A stretch of DNA of 64,000 nt from Comamonadaceae bacterium UBA4962 (GCA_002397315.1 DHAE01000001.1:16403-80402), one strand, 5' to 3'; shown: positions 1 through 9,826, counted from the stretch's first letter. Translations and numbers: made by a program. The notes: generated by a model from the letters alone, not told the origin.

Positions 1-555
1 CGGATCGATGCCCATGAGCGAGGCCACTTCCAGCAGCGTGCGGCGCTTTTCGGCGCCGTCGCAGATGTCGCCCCAGGGCTGGTCCACCATGCGGCCCGTG
101 AGGTGGCCCTCCGCGATCTCCAGCACGTTGGCGCGGGAGAGGTCGATGCCCAGGCCGGCGCGCACCCGGTCCGAGAAGAAGGTGAAGCCGCCCGAGACCA
201 GCAGCGTGGCGAGGCCGGCCGCCTTGGCGGCGTCGATGAGTTCCTTCGCGCCGGGATTGAAGCGCAGCCGCTCGCGGAACACCTGCTCCATGTGCTCCAC
301 GCCCACGCCGCGCAGCAGCGCCACGCGCTGGCGCAGGCTTTCCTTGTAGTCGGTGATCAGCCCCTGCATGGCGGCTTCGGTGATCGCGGCCACCTCGGCC
401 TTGCGGCCGGCCGCGTCGGCGATCTCGTCCACGCACTCGATGTTGATGAGCGTGGAATCCATGTCGAAGGCGATCAGCTTGTAGTCCGCGAGGCGCAGGG
501 GCGGCTGGATGCCCTGGATGGTGAGGCCGGGAGCGAATTCGGTGGCGTGGGACAT
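1..555 (-). CDS. serB: Phosphoserine phosphatase SerB (3' end outside window)
   Basis: Last enzyme of L-serine synthesis, removing phosphate from O-phosphoserine in the cytoplasm. Translating the minus strand from the ATG at 555 gives MSHATEFAPGLTIQG and then the HAD motif I box FDMDSTLINIECVDEIAD, which is specific to SerB. LLVSGGFTFF (HAD motif II region) follows. About 185 codons are visible and the C-terminus lies beyond position 1. The frame has no internal stop. It lies on the same strand as, and downstream of, the membrane-protein gene and mfd, so it could share a transcript with them. The family assignment is firm; the missing end cannot be judged. Confidence 0.93.
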   Translation of the reverse strand, partial: MSHATEFAPGLTIQGIQPPLRLADYKLIAFDMDSTLINIECVDEIADAAGRKAEVAAITEAAMQGLITDYKESLRQRVALLRGVGVEHMEQVFRERLRFNPGAKELIDAAKAAGLATLLVSGGFTFFSDRVRAGLGIDLSRANVLEIAEGHLTGRMVDQPWGDICDGAEKRRTLLEVASLMGIDP

Positions 556-671
556 GGAGGAACGGCGAAAGGTACGGTGAGGGGGAAGGGTTCCGGCCGC
601 GCCGGAAAAGCCGGCATCTTAGAGCCTGCCGCAGCGGTTCGGCCACAGCCCGCACGCCTGGAGCGCGCGCC

Positions 672-1343
672 TCACCGCTGCAGGTACAGCCGGTCCGACC
701 AGGTCGCCAGCCATTCGGGCCGGAAGGCCACGAAGACCGCGCAGAGCATGCCGGTCACCACCGCGTCGCCCCAGGCCATGAGCCAGCGCGCGACCATCGT
801 CAGCTCCGGGTCCACGCCGGGCAGCCCGTGCCCGGCCCAGTGCGCGAGGCTGCCGGCGGCGAACATGCACAGCGCCGTGCCCAGGAAGGCGCGGCCCAGC
901 ACATAGACGAACAGGTGCGTGCCCGTCAGCCGCCGCAGCAGCGCACCCAGCAGCAGCGCGAAGGTGGCCGGCACCACACCCTGCCAGGCCGCCATGCCCA
1001 CGGCCTCGCTCCAGGAGAGCGTGGGCGATACCAGCGCCGCGCCGGCCGCGACGGCCACGAGCGCCGGCACCGCCAGCGGCCAGCCGAGCATCAGCACCAC
1101 CAGGCAGGCGCCCGACAACTGCAATTGCAGCGGCATGGCGTGCAGCGTGGGCAGCGCCCAGAGCCAGGGCAGGAAGACCAGTGTGGCCAGCAGCGGCGTG
1201 AGCAGGGGGGACGCGGTCCGCGCGCCGTCCGTTCCGGTGCCAGCCCCGTGGCCGGAGGCGGGCCGCGCCGCGAGCAGCCGCCAGGGCCGCGTGGCGAAGG
1301 CGGCAACCAGGGCGAGCAGGACGATGGCGGCTTCGAAGGGCAT
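672..1343 (-). CDS. Polytopic inner-membrane protein, CbiM/COG3235-like
   Basis: A 223-residue, strongly hydrophobic protein with about six predicted membrane spans, starting MPFEAAIVLLALVAAF. The reading frame stays open to an ATG at 1454, but the extra N-terminus is Pro/Ala-rich and unlike a membrane anchor. The ATG at 1343 is preceded by GGAAAG about 7 nt upstream, so I prefer it. The pattern (GDAVVTGMLCAVFVAF near the C-terminus) resembles the uncharacterised membrane proteins related to the CbiM energy-coupling-factor permeases, but the CbiM N-terminal MHIPDG metal motif is absent. Substrate unknown. It lies 148 nt downstream of mfd on the same strand. Confidence 0.7.
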   Translation of the reverse strand: MPFEAAIVLLALVAAFATRPWRLLAARPASGHGAGTGTDGARTASPLLTPLLATLVFLPWLWALPTLHAMPLQLQLSGACLVVLMLGWPLAVPALVAVAAGAALVSPTLSWSEAVGMAAWQGVVPATFALLLGALLRRLTGTHLFVYVLGRAFLGTALCMFAAGSLAHWAGHGLPGVDPELTMVARWLMAWGDAVVTGMLCAVFVAFRPEWLATWSDRLYLQR

Positions 1344-1491
1344 GGCGGGCTTTCCGGGCGGCGTGGGCAAAGCGGAGCAGGGCAGTGCGGGCGGCGGCAT
1401 CGGGGGCGCGGCAACCGGCGTACCCGCGCTCCCCGCCGTGCCGCACCCTGGCACCCGGCCGCTTCCGTTCGGCCCGCCTCCCGCGCGCCGC

Positions 1492-4400
1492 TCAGGCCTT
1501 CGCGGTGGCCGCCGCCGTCAGCGGCTGGCCCAGGCTGCGCAGCACGTCGCGCACCATCTGCGCCCGGTCCTTGGCTTCCGGCAGTTCGCGCTCGATGCGC
1601 AGCTTCTCGTTGCCCGCGAGCTTGATGTGCTTATTCTTCTGGATCAGGTGGATGATCTGCATCGGATCGACCGGCGGCTGCGGCCGGAACGTGATGTTCG
1701 TCACGCCGGGTGCGGCATCCACCTTGAGCACGCCGTAGGGCTGCGAGAGCACGCGCAGGCGGTGCACGTCGATCAGCGTCTGCGCCTGCGGCGGCAGTTT
1801 GCCGAAGCGGTCCACGATCTCTTCCAGCAGGCCGTCGATCTGGTCGCTGGTCTTGGCCGTCGCCAGCTTCTTGTAGAACGACAGGCGCAGGTGCACGTCG
1901 CCGCAGTAGTCGTCGGGCAGCAGCGCCGGGGCATGCAGGTTGATGTCCGTGGTCGCCGAGAGGGGGGCGAGCAGGTCGGGCTCCTTGCCGGCCTTGAGCG
2001 AGCGCACGGCCTCGCTCAGCATTTCGTTGTAGAGCTGGAAGCCCACCTCCAGCATGTTGCCGCTCTGGTTCTCGCCCAGCACCTCGCCCGCGCCGCGGAT
2101 CTCCAGGTCGTGCATGGCGAGGTAGAAACCCGAGCCCAACTCCTCCATCTGCTGGATCGCGTCCAGCCGCTGGGCGGCCTGCTTGGTCAGGCCCTCCACG
2201 TCCGGCACCATGAGGTAGGCATACGCCTGGTGGTGGCTGCGGCCCACGCGGCCGCGCAGCTGGTGCAGTTGCGCCAGGCCGAACTTGTCGGCGCGGCTCA
2301 TGATGATGGTGTTGGCCGTGGGCACGTCGATGCCGGTCTCGATGATGGTCGAGCACAGCAGGATGTTGTAGCGCTGCGCCACGAAGTCGCGCATCACCTT
2401 CTCCAGCTCGCGCTCGGGCATCTGGCCGTGGGCCACGGCGATGCGGGCCTCGGGCAGGATCTCTTCGAGCTTCTGGCGGCGGTTCTCGATCGTCTCCACC
2501 TCGTTGTGCAGGAAGTAGCACTGCCCGCCGCGCTTCAGTTCGCGCAGCACCGCCTCGCGGATCACGCCCGTGCCCTCGGTGCGCACGAAGGTCTTGATGG
2601 CCAGGCGCCGCTGCGGCGCGGTGGCGATCACGGAGAGGTCGCGCAGGCCCTCCAGCGCCATGCCCAGCGTGCGCGGGATCGGCGTGGCGGTGAGCGTGAG
2701 CACGTCCACCTCGGCGCGCAGCGCCTTCATCTGCTCCTTGTGGCGCACCCCGAAACGGTGCTCCTCGTCGATGATCAGCAGCCCCAGGTTGTGGAACTTG
2801 GTGGATTCGCTGAGCAGCTTGTGCGTGCCCACCACGATGTCCACCGTGCCGTCGGCGATGCCCTTGATCGCCGCGGTGATCTCCTTGCCCGAGCGGAAGC
2901 GCGACACCTCGGCGATCTTCACCGGCCACTTGGAGAAGCGGTCCACCAGCGTCTGGAAATGCTGCTCGGCCAGCAGCGTGGTGGGCGCGAGGAAGGCCAC
3001 CTGCTTGCCGCCCGTCACGGCCACGAAGGCCGCGCGCAGGGCGACTTCGGTCTTGCCGAAGCCCACGTCGCCGCAGACCAGCCGGTCCATCGGGCGCGGC
3101 GAGATCATGTCCTGGATCACCGCGTGGATGGCGGCGTTCTGGTCGGCCGTTTCCTCGAAGCCGAAATCGTTGGCGAACTGTTCGTAGTCCTGCGGGCTGT
3201 AGCGGAACGCATGGCCCTCGCGCGCCGCACGGCGGGCGTAGATGTTCAGCAGCTCGGCGGCGGAATCCCGCACCTGCTCGGCCGCCTTGCGCTTGGCCTT
3301 CTCCCACTGGCCGCTGCCCAGCTTGTGCAGCGGCGCCTCGTCGGCGGAGACGCCCGTGTAGCGGCTGATGAGCTGCAGCTGGCTCACCGGCACGTAGAGC
3401 ACCGCCTTGTCGGCGTACTCCAGGTGCAGGAACTCCTGCAGCGCGGGCGTGCCGTCGGGGTTCTTCTGCCCGACGTCCATGTTGACCAAGCCGCGGTAGC
3501 GGCCGATGCCGTGCGCGCTGTGCACCACCGGATCGCCGAGGTTCAGCTCCGACAGGTCCTTGATCAGCGCCTCGACGTCGCTCACCTGCTCCTGCTTCTT
3601 GCGGCGGCGCGTGGTGGGCGCGGCGGCGAACAGCTCCGTCTCGGTGACGAAGTCGATGCCGTCCTCCATCCAGCGGAAGCCCACGGCCAGCGCCGCCGTG
3701 GCGATGCCGACCTTCTCCGGCGCACCGGCCTGGAATTCCACCAGCGAATCGAAGGCCGGCGGGTTCACGCCCGAGGCGCGCAGGAAGTCGAGCAGGCTCT
3801 CGCGCCTGCCGTCGCTCTCGGCGAGCAGCAGCACCCGGTGGTCCGTGGTGCGCAGGTGGTCCTGCAGGCGGGCGAGCGGGTCTTCCGCGCCGCGCTGCAC
3901 CGACAGTTCGGGCAGTTTCTGGAACACGGCGCTGTCCGCCACGTCGTCCACGCCGGAGCGCAGCGCGAGCTGCGGATGGGCCTTGGCGCGCGCATAGAAC
4001 TGCTCGGCGGTGAGGAACAGCGTCTCGGGCGGCAGGGCGGGGCGCTCCGGGTCGCCCTGCACGAGGCGGAAGCGGTCCTTCGTGTCCTGCCAGAAGCGCT
4101 GGAAGGCGGGCTCCAGATCGCCGTGCAGCACCACCGTGGCCTCGTCGCCCAGATAGTCGAACACCGTGGCCGTCTCCTCGAAGAAGAGCGGCAGGTAGTA
4201 CTCGATGCCGGCCGTGGCCACGCCGTTGCCCATGTCCTTGTAGACGCGGCTCTTGGTGGGGTCGCCCTCCAGCAGTTCGCGCCAGCGGCTGCGGAAGCGC
4301 GCACGTGCGTCGTCGTCCATCGGGAACTCGCGGCCCGGCAGCAGGCGCACCTCGGGCACGGGGTAGAGGCTGCGCTGGCTGTCCGGATCGAAGGTGCGGA

Positions 4401-4983
4401 TCGAGTCGATCTCGTCGTCGAACAGATCGACCCGGTAGGGCACGGGCGAGCCCATCGGGAACAGGTCGATCAGCCCGCCGCGCACCGCGTATTCGCCGGG
4501 GCTCACCACCTGCGAGACGTGGCTGTAGCCGGCGAGCGTGAGCTGCGCCTTGAAGCGGGTTTCGTCCAGCTTCTGCCGCACCTTGAAATGGAATGTGTAG
4601 CCCGCGAGGAACGAGGGCGGCGCGAGCCGGTAGAGTGCCGTCGTCGCCGGCACCAGCACCACGTCGGCGCCCGTGCCGTCGTCTTTCTGGCGGATGCGCC
4701 AGAGCGTGGCCAGCCGCTCGCTGATCAGGTCCTGGTGCGGGGAAAACGTATCGTAGGGCAGGGTTTCCCAGTCGGGGAACAGCGCGCAGCGCAGGCCGGG
4801 CGCGAAGAACGCCATCTCGTCGATCAGGCGCTGGGCGTCGGTGGCGTCGGCCGCCACGATGGCGGTGGTGCGCCCCGCAGCCTTCTCGCGCTCCGCGACG
4901 CGCGCGAGCAGCAGGGCGTCCGCGCTGCCCACGGGGCGTGGCACGGTGAAGCGTTTGCCGGGGAGGAGTTTGGGGAGGTCCAT
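1492..4983 (-). CDS. mfd: Transcription-repair coupling factor Mfd
   Basis: Removes RNA polymerase stalled at DNA lesions and recruits UvrA. The 1163-residue length is normal for the family. In order: N-terminal UvrB-like domains, an RNA-polymerase interaction domain around residues 480-560 (DPVVHSAHGIGRYRG), helicase domain 1 with Walker A GDVGFGKTE near residue 635 and DEEH near residue 738, helicase domain 2 (LRGRVGRSHHQAYAYL), and the C-terminal TRCF domain. No break is seen. It is divergent from ispD across a 185-bp gap that must hold both promoters. A very long open frame runs antisense to this gene but is a GC-rich shadow. Confidence 0.98.
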   Translation of the reverse strand: MDLPKLLPGKRFTVPRPVGSADALLLARVAEREKAAGRTTAIVAADATDAQRLIDEMAFFAPGLRCALFPDWETLPYDTFSPHQDLISERLATLWRIRQKDDGTGADVVLVPATTALYRLAPPSFLAGYTFHFKVRQKLDETRFKAQLTLAGYSHVSQVVSPGEYAVRGGLIDLFPMGSPVPYRVDLFDDEIDSIRTFDPDSQRSLYPVPEVRLLPGREFPMDDDARARFRSRWRELLEGDPTKSRVYKDMGNGVATAGIEYYLPLFFEETATVFDYLGDEATVVLHGDLEPAFQRFWQDTKDRFRLVQGDPERPALPPETLFLTAEQFYARAKAHPQLALRSGVDDVADSAVFQKLPELSVQRGAEDPLARLQDHLRTTDHRVLLLAESDGRRESLLDFLRASGVNPPAFDSLVEFQAGAPEKVGIATAALAVGFRWMEDGIDFVTETELFAAAPTTRRRKKQEQVSDVEALIKDLSELNLGDPVVHSAHGIGRYRGLVNMDVGQKNPDGTPALQEFLHLEYADKAVLYVPVSQLQLISRYTGVSADEAPLHKLGSGQWEKAKRKAAEQVRDSAAELLNIYARRAAREGHAFRYSPQDYEQFANDFGFEETADQNAAIHAVIQDMISPRPMDRLVCGDVGFGKTEVALRAAFVAVTGGKQVAFLAPTTLLAEQHFQTLVDRFSKWPVKIAEVSRFRSGKEITAAIKGIADGTVDIVVGTHKLLSESTKFHNLGLLIIDEEHRFGVRHKEQMKALRAEVDVLTLTATPIPRTLGMALEGLRDLSVIATAPQRRLAIKTFVRTEGTGVIREAVLRELKRGGQCYFLHNEVETIENRRQKLEEILPEARIAVAHGQMPERELEKVMRDFVAQRYNILLCSTIIETGIDVPTANTIIMSRADKFGLAQLHQLRGRVGRSHHQAYAYLMVPDVEGLTKQAAQRLDAIQQMEELGSGFYLAMHDLEIRGAGEVLGENQSGNMLEVGFQLYNEMLSEAVRSLKAGKEPDLLAPLSATTDINLHAPALLPDDYCGDVHLRLSFYKKLATAKTSDQIDGLLEEIVDRFGKLPPQAQTLIDVHRLRVLSQPYGVLKVDAAPGVTNITFRPQPPVDPMQIIHLIQKNKHIKLAGNEKLRIERELPEAKDRAQMVRDVLRSLGQPLTAAATAKA

Positions 4984-5168
4984 GGAGGAAGCAGGGAGAG
5001 ACGGGCAGGGCGCGGCGGTGCCGCCGCGGGGCCGCGCTGCAAAGCGGCGGGTGCGCCGGCCGGTGGCGCATGCGGCCAGCGGGCCATTCTAGGCCGGCCG
5101 CTCGCAGGGCGTGGCCGCCGGGGCATGCCGCGCACGGGCTCGCGCTGCGCTCCTACAATGGCCGCCCC

Positions 5169-5996
5169 ATGAGCGACCTGCTGCCGCCCCGCCCGACCCT
5201 CACTCCGCCCCCGGCCGCGCCGGACCGTTTCTGGGCGCTGCTGCCCTGCGCCGGCACCGGTGCCCGCGCCGTCGCGCCCGGCGCAGCGGCCGGCGTGCCC
5301 AAGCAATACCAGCCGGTGGCGGGCCAGCCGCTGGTGCTGCACACCCTCGCGGCCTTCGCGGGCGTGCGGCGGCTGCAGTCCACGCTGGTGGCGGTGGCGC
5401 CCGGCGATGCGTTTTTCGACGCGCACGCCTCGGAGCTGTATTTCACCGCCGCCTGCGGCGGTCCTACGCGCGCCGACACGGTGCTGGGCGGCCTGCGCGT
5501 GCTGCGCGAACGCGGTGCCCAGGACGGCGACTGGGTGCTGGTGCACGACGCCGCGCGCTGCCTCGTGACCACCGCGCAGATCGACGCGCTCATCGATGTC
5601 TGCGAACACGACAGCGTGGGCGGCCTGCTGGCCCACAAGCTGGCCGACACGCTCAAGACCGCGAGCGACGGCCCGGGCGGCGTGCGCGTGGCGTCCACCG
5701 TGGACCGCAGCGACAAGTGGCTCGCGCAGACGCCCCAGATGTTCCGCCTGGGTGCGCTCGAATCCGCTCTGGAGCGGTACGGCGCCCAGGCCACCGACGA
5801 GGCCAGCGCGATGGAGGCGATGGGCCTGCATCCGCGCCTCGTGCCCGGCGGCGCGCAGAACTTCAAGGTCACCTACCCGGAAGACTTCGCGCTGGCGGAA
5901 GCCGTGCTCGCACAGCGCCATCTGCCGGCCACGCTGGAGCGCTTCGGCGGTCCGCTCGCCCAGGCCGCGCCGCTGCCGGGTAAGACGTTTTTCTGA
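5169..5996 (+). CDS. ispD: 2-C-methyl-D-erythritol 4-phosphate cytidylyltransferase
   Basis: Third step of the MEP isoprenoid pathway: MEP plus CTP gives CDP-ME. The protein has 275 residues if started at the ATG at 5169 (MSDLLPPRPTLTPP). An upstream in-frame ATG would add unrelated residues. The nucleotide-binding signature is visible near the N-terminus as PCAGTGARAVAPGAAAGVPK followed by QYQPVAG, and the catalytic HDAARCLV segment lies mid-protein. ispF follows 26 nt downstream, the usual ispDF pair. The N-terminal extension before the nucleotide loop is about 20 residues longer than in E. coli IspD. Confidence 0.96.
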   Translation: MSDLLPPRPTLTPPPAAPDRFWALLPCAGTGARAVAPGAAAGVPKQYQPVAGQPLVLHTLAAFAGVRRLQSTLVAVAPGDAFFDAHASELYFTAACGGPTRADTVLGGLRVLRERGAQDGDWVLVHDAARCLVTTAQIDALIDVCEHDSVGGLLAHKLADTLKTASDGPGGVRVASTVDRSDKWLAQTPQMFRLGALESALERYGAQATDEASAMEAMGLHPRLVPGGAQNFKVTYPEDFALAEAVLAQRHLPATLERFGGPLAQAAPLPGKTFF

Positions 5997-6022
5997 CCAC
6001 CACCGCAAAGACGACCACGACG

Positions 6023-6541
6023 ATGACGACGACGGATGCGCCCATGAACCTTCCCCCCTTCCGCATCGGCGAAGGCTGGGACGTGCACGCCCTGGTGCCG
6101 GGCCGCCGCCTGGTCATCGGCGGCGTGGAGATTCCCCACACCCTGGGCCTGCTCGGGCATTCCGACGCCGACGTGCTGCTGCACGCCATCACCGACGCGC
6201 TGCTCGGCGCCGCAGGCCTGGGCGACATCGGCAGCCATTTCCCCGATACCGATGAACGCTTCAAGGGCGCCGATTCGGTGGTGCTGCTGGTGGAGGCCGC
6301 GCGGCGCGTGCGCGAGCGCGGCCACGCGATCGGCAACATCGACAGCACCGTGATCGCGCAGGCGCCGCGCCTCGCGCCGCACATTCCGGGCATGCGCGAG
6401 CGCATCGCGCAGGCGCTGTCGCTGCAGGTCGATCAGGTCAATGTGAAGGCCAAGACCGCCGAGCGCATGGGCCCCGTGGGCCAGGGCCTGGCGATGGAAG
6501 CGCGCGCGGCGGTGCTGCTCTTCAGGCCCGCATCGGCTTGA
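6023..6541 (+). CDS. ispF: 2-C-methyl-D-erythritol 2,4-cyclodiphosphate synthase
   Basis: Converts CDP-ME 2-phosphate to ME-cPP in the MEP pathway. The protein has 172 residues. The zinc-binding DVHAL motif is at the N-terminus, followed by LGHSDADVLLHAITDALLG and DIGSHFPDTD, all hallmarks of IspF. The start at 6023 gives a short MTTTDAP leader; an ATG at 6044 (MNLPPF) is an equally possible start and gives the usual family length. The last 20 bases overlap the convergent sensor-kinase gene, so the two transcripts overlap at their 3' ends. Confidence 0.95.
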   Translation: MTTTDAPMNLPPFRIGEGWDVHALVPGRRLVIGGVEIPHTLGLLGHSDADVLLHAITDALLGAAGLGDIGSHFPDTDERFKGADSVVLLVEAARRVRERGHAIGNIDSTVIAQAPRLAPHIPGMRERIAQALSLQVDQVNVKAKTAERMGPVGQGLAMEARAAVLLFRPASA

Positions 6542-8036
6542 CGGGCTTGCCGCCCTTGGCATCGGGCGGCAATTGCCGCTTGATCTGCGGGCGCTGCAGG
6601 CGCTGCTTCGGATCCTTGCCCGCGGGCAGTTGCGTGGCGCGCTGCAACTGGATGTGCGCCACCAGGCCGCCGGAGCCGGAATTGGCCAGCGCGAAGATGC
6701 CGCCCATGCGCTGTACCGTCTTGTCCACGATGGCCAGGCCCAGGCCCGCGCCCGCGGCCGCCGTGCGGGCGGAGTTGCCGCGGAAGAACGGCTTGGTCAG
6801 GTTGCTGAGCTGGTCGGGCGTCACACCCGGGCCGTGGTCCCGCACCTTCACGAGCACCCATTTCTCGCGCCCCTTGGCGGCGATCTCGACCGAGGCCGTG
6901 CCGGTTTCGGGCGTCTTGGCGTAGCGCCGGGCGTTCTCCAGCAGGTTCGAGATCACGCGGGCCAGCTCCACCTCGTCGGCCAGCACCACGAGGTCTTCCG
7001 GCACCTGCATCGTGATCTGCAGTTCGCGGTGGTCCTGCACCGCATACACGCAGGACGACACCACGCCGTGCAGGTTCACCGGGGCGAGGGTGACGTGGTC
7101 CGGCCGCGCGTAGTCCAGGAACTTGTCGATCGTCGCGTCGAGCTGCACGATGTCGGCCACCATGTGCTCGCGCGCCACGTCGTCGATCACGCTCATCTCG
7201 GTTTCCAGCCGCAGCCGGGCCAGCGGCGTGCGCAGATCGTGCGAGATGCCGGCCAGCATCACGGCGCGGTCCTGCTCCAGCTTGGCGAGCTTCTGCGCCA
7301 TGCGGTTGAAGCCGATGTTCACCTCGCGGATCTCGCTGGTCACCACCTCCTCGTCGAGCTGGCTGGCCGCGAAATCGCCGTCGCGCACGCGGTTGGCCGC
7401 ATACGAGAGCTGCTTGAGCGGCCGGTTGATCAGCCGCGCGATCGCCGCCGCGCCCGCCAGCGACAGCGCCCCGGCGGTGATCAGCCAGATCAGCCAGGTC
7501 TTGCCGCCCGCCGTGCTCAGGCGCGAGCGGTCCATGAGCAGCCAGTTCGGGTCGCCGTTGATCGTGAAGCCCACCCACAGCCCGTTCTCGCCGTTGACGT
7601 TGCCCGCGACGATGGTGCCCGGGCCGAGGCGCTCGGTCAGCTCCTCGGTCAGGCGCGCGCCCAGGGCGGTGTCGTCCACGAGATCGAAGCGGTCGCTGGG
7701 CTCGCGCGGCAGGATGCGCACGCCTTCCTGGTCGGCCATGGTCTTGATCAGCGAGACGCGCGCGATCGCGTCCGCATGCACCAGCGCGGCGCGGCTCAGG
7801 TTGACGAGGGAGGCGATCTGCTGCGCGGTCTGCAGCGTGCGGGGCTCGAATTCGAGCGCGCGCAGCGTCTGCAGCCACGCCAGGATGCTGCCCACCAGCA
7901 GCAAGGCCAGCAGGAAGAAGGTGCGCCAGAAAAGGTTCAGCCCGACGCGCGAGCGCTGCGATGACCGCCGGCTCGGCGTCGACTCGAGCGGGGCGGGGCT
8001 GGTGGCGTCGGCCGACGCGTCATGGGTGGCGCTCAT
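6522..8036 (-). CDS. EnvZ/RisS-type sensor histidine kinase
   Basis: Membrane sensor kinase of 504 residues, partner of the regulator gene just upstream. Visible parts are a cytoplasmic N-terminus, a first membrane span (FFLLALLLVGSILAWLQTL) near residues 37-58, a periplasmic sensor region, a second span near 178-200, a HAMP segment, the dimerisation/phosphoacceptor box AGISHDLRTPLARLRLE near residue 265, and a catalytic ATPase domain with GAGLGLAIV. The layout matches EnvZ and the Bordetella RisS kinases. The C-terminal tail is Lys/Pro-rich. It lies 91 nt downstream of the response regulator on the same strand. The signal sensed cannot be read from sequence. Confidence 0.9.
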   Translation of the reverse strand: MSATHDASADATSPAPLESTPSRRSSQRSRVGLNLFWRTFFLLALLLVGSILAWLQTLRALEFEPRTLQTAQQIASLVNLSRAALVHADAIARVSLIKTMADQEGVRILPREPSDRFDLVDDTALGARLTEELTERLGPGTIVAGNVNGENGLWVGFTINGDPNWLLMDRSRLSTAGGKTWLIWLITAGALSLAGAAAIARLINRPLKQLSYAANRVRDGDFAASQLDEEVVTSEIREVNIGFNRMAQKLAKLEQDRAVMLAGISHDLRTPLARLRLETEMSVIDDVAREHMVADIVQLDATIDKFLDYARPDHVTLAPVNLHGVVSSCVYAVQDHRELQITMQVPEDLVVLADEVELARVISNLLENARRYAKTPETGTASVEIAAKGREKWVLVKVRDHGPGVTPDQLSNLTKPFFRGNSARTAAAGAGLGLAIVDKTVQRMGGIFALANSGSGGLVAHIQLQRATQLPAGKDPKQRLQRPQIKRQLPPDAKGGKPVKPMRA

Positions 8037-8127
8037 GGGGCATGTAGGGGGAACGGATCACGGAAAACGCCGCACGCACATTGTGCGGACGTTTCCGCTT
8101 TCGCGCACGCATGCCGGGCAGGGCCTG

Positions 8128-8859
8128 TCAGCTCGCGCCGTCCGGCACGAACACGTAACCCACGCCCCAGACGGTCTGGATGTAGCGGGGCGCGGCGGCG
8201 TCCACCTCGACCAGCTTGCGCAGACGCGACACCTGCACGTCCAGGCTGCGGTCGAAGGGCTCGAACTCGCGGCCGCGGGCCAGCAGCGCCAGCTTCTCGC
8301 GCGACAGCGGCTGGCGCGGGTGGCGCACCAGTGCCTTGAGCATCGCGAATTCGCCGGTGGTCAGCGGCAGCTCCTCGCCGTTCTTCTGCAGGGCCCGGGT
8401 GCCCAGGTCGAAGGTGAAGGGGCCGAAGGTGACGACCTCGTTGTCGCCCGAGGGGGCGCCCGGCGCCTCCTGCGGCGGGCGGCGGCGCAGCACGGCGTGG
8501 ATGCGCGCCAGCAGTTCGCGGGGATTGAAGGGCTTGCCCAGGTAATCGTCCGCACCCACTTCCAGGCCGACGATGCGGTCCACGTCCTCGCCCTTGGCGG
8601 TGAGCATGATGATGGGGGTGCGGTCGTTGGCCGCGCGCAGGCGCCGGCAGATGGAAAGCCCGTCTTCGCCGGGCATCATGAGATCCAGGACGATCAGTTC
8701 GACCGTCTCGCGCAGCAGGATGCGGTTGAGCGCCTTGCCGTCTTCCGCCACCATGACTTCGAAGCCTTCCTGGGTCAGATAGCGGCGCAGCAAATCGCGG
8801 ATGCGCGCGTCATCGTCCACCACGAGGATCTTGTCGGTACGGTTGGTTGTAGAGGCCAT
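8128..8859 (-). CDS. ompR: OmpR/RisA-family response regulator
   Basis: DNA-binding response regulator of 243 residues. The receiver domain contains the acidic pocket VVDDD near residue 14, phosphoacceptor D59 in LIVLDLMMPGEDG, and the K of GKPFNPREL. The C-terminal winged helix (LTTGEFAMLKAL through VWGVGYVFVPDG) is the OmpR/PhoB type. I start at the ATG at 8859 (MASTTNRTDK); the frame is open to an upstream ATG at 8892, but that adds residues outside the receiver fold. It is transcribed ahead of the EnvZ-type kinase, so phosphotransfer between the two is the obvious inference. Gene symbol by family, not by proven orthology. Confidence 0.92.
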   Translation of the reverse strand: MASTTNRTDKILVVDDDARIRDLLRRYLTQEGFEVMVAEDGKALNRILLRETVELIVLDLMMPGEDGLSICRRLRAANDRTPIIMLTAKGEDVDRIVGLEVGADDYLGKPFNPRELLARIHAVLRRRPPQEAPGAPSGDNEVVTFGPFTFDLGTRALQKNGEELPLTTGEFAMLKALVRHPRQPLSREKLALLARGREFEPFDRSLDVQVSRLRKLVEVDAAAPRYIQTVWGVGYVFVPDGAS

Positions 8860-9089
8860 GAGTTTCCCGGGTCCTATTTGTAACAGAGCCAATTCTGACC
8901 AGCTTGCAGCCCGAAGTTCGGGTTTTTCCCGCAGGCTTGACCAAGTGTTACAAATTTTGCCGGGGCTAGCAGCCGTGTTATCGCTCCTTTATCCGGGGCG
9001 CATGCTCCGTGGGTTACCGTGGGCGGCAGGCCTCGCGGCAACCGGTCCGGGGCCCTGCACACGACTTTTTCAAGACAGGGAGTTCTCGC

Positions 9090-9809
9090 ATGAAACTTAT
9101 CGCCCCTCTGGCACTTGCCTGCGCCATCGCATCCGTATCGGGAACGGCTTTTGCCCAGAATACCGTCACACCCGTGCCACAGAACGTGCTGCAGCTGTCC
9201 GCCAGCGGCTCGGTGGACGTGCAGCAGGATCTGCTGGTGCTGACGCTGGCCGCCACGCGCGAAGGGGCCGATGCCGCCACCGTGCAGACGCAACTGCGCC
9301 AGGCGCTCGACGCGGGCCTGGCCGAGGCCAAGAAGGCGGCGCAGCCCGAACAGATGGAAGTGCGCACCGGTCAGTTCGGCCTGTATCCGCGCTACGGCAA
9401 GGACGGCAAGATCACCGCCTGGCAGGGCCGGGCCGAGCTGGTGCTGCAGGGGCGCGATTTCGCACGCATCACCGGCACGGCGGGACGCATCCCCTCCATG
9501 CCCATCAGCCAGGTGGCGTTCGATCTGTCCAAGGAAGCACGCGCCCGCGTGCAGGGCGAGGCCCAGACGCGCGCCATCGAGGAATTCAAGAACCGCGCGA
9601 CCGAGCTGGCCAAGGGCTTCGGCTTCTCGGGCTATTCGCTGCGCGAGGTGTCGGTCAACAGCGACGAGATGTCGCCCATGCCACGCGCGCCCATGATGGC
9701 CATGCAGGCGAAGTCGGCCATGGCGTCGTCCGCCGATGAGTCGGTGCCGGTCGAGGCCGGCAAGGCGAAGGTGGTGGTCAACGTCTCGGGGTCGGTGCAG
9801 CTGCGCTGA
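9090..9809 (+). CDS. Periplasmic SIMPL-domain (DUF541) protein
   Basis: Exported protein of 239 residues. The first 23 residues, MKLIAPLALACAIASVSGTAFAQ, read as a Sec signal peptide with an AxA cleavage site. The mature part (LQLSASGSVDVQQDLLVLTL) opens like the SIMPL/DUF541 family, a periplasmic or outer-membrane-associated fold of poorly known function linked in some species to oxidative stress. A Met/Pro-rich stretch (SPMPRAPMMAMQAK) lies before the last strand. The start is supported by AGGGAG about 6 nt before the ATG. It is convergent with bdhA. Confidence 0.85.
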   Translation: MKLIAPLALACAIASVSGTAFAQNTVTPVPQNVLQLSASGSVDVQQDLLVLTLAATREGADAATVQTQLRQALDAGLAEAKKAAQPEQMEVRTGQFGLYPRYGKDGKITAWQGRAELVLQGRDFARITGTAGRIPSMPISQVAFDLSKEARARVQGEAQTRAIEEFKNRATELAKGFGFSGYSLREVSVNSDEMSPMPRAPMMAMQAKSAMASSADESVPVEAGKAKVVVNVSGSVQLR

Positions 9810-9826
9810 CGCGCACCGCAGGCGGC

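Noticed and set aside
919..5172. A 1417-codon open frame on the plus strand opposite mfd
   Set aside because: It is antisense to an unmistakable mfd, is His/Gln/Arg-rich in the way GC-skewed shadows are, and has no recognisable domain.
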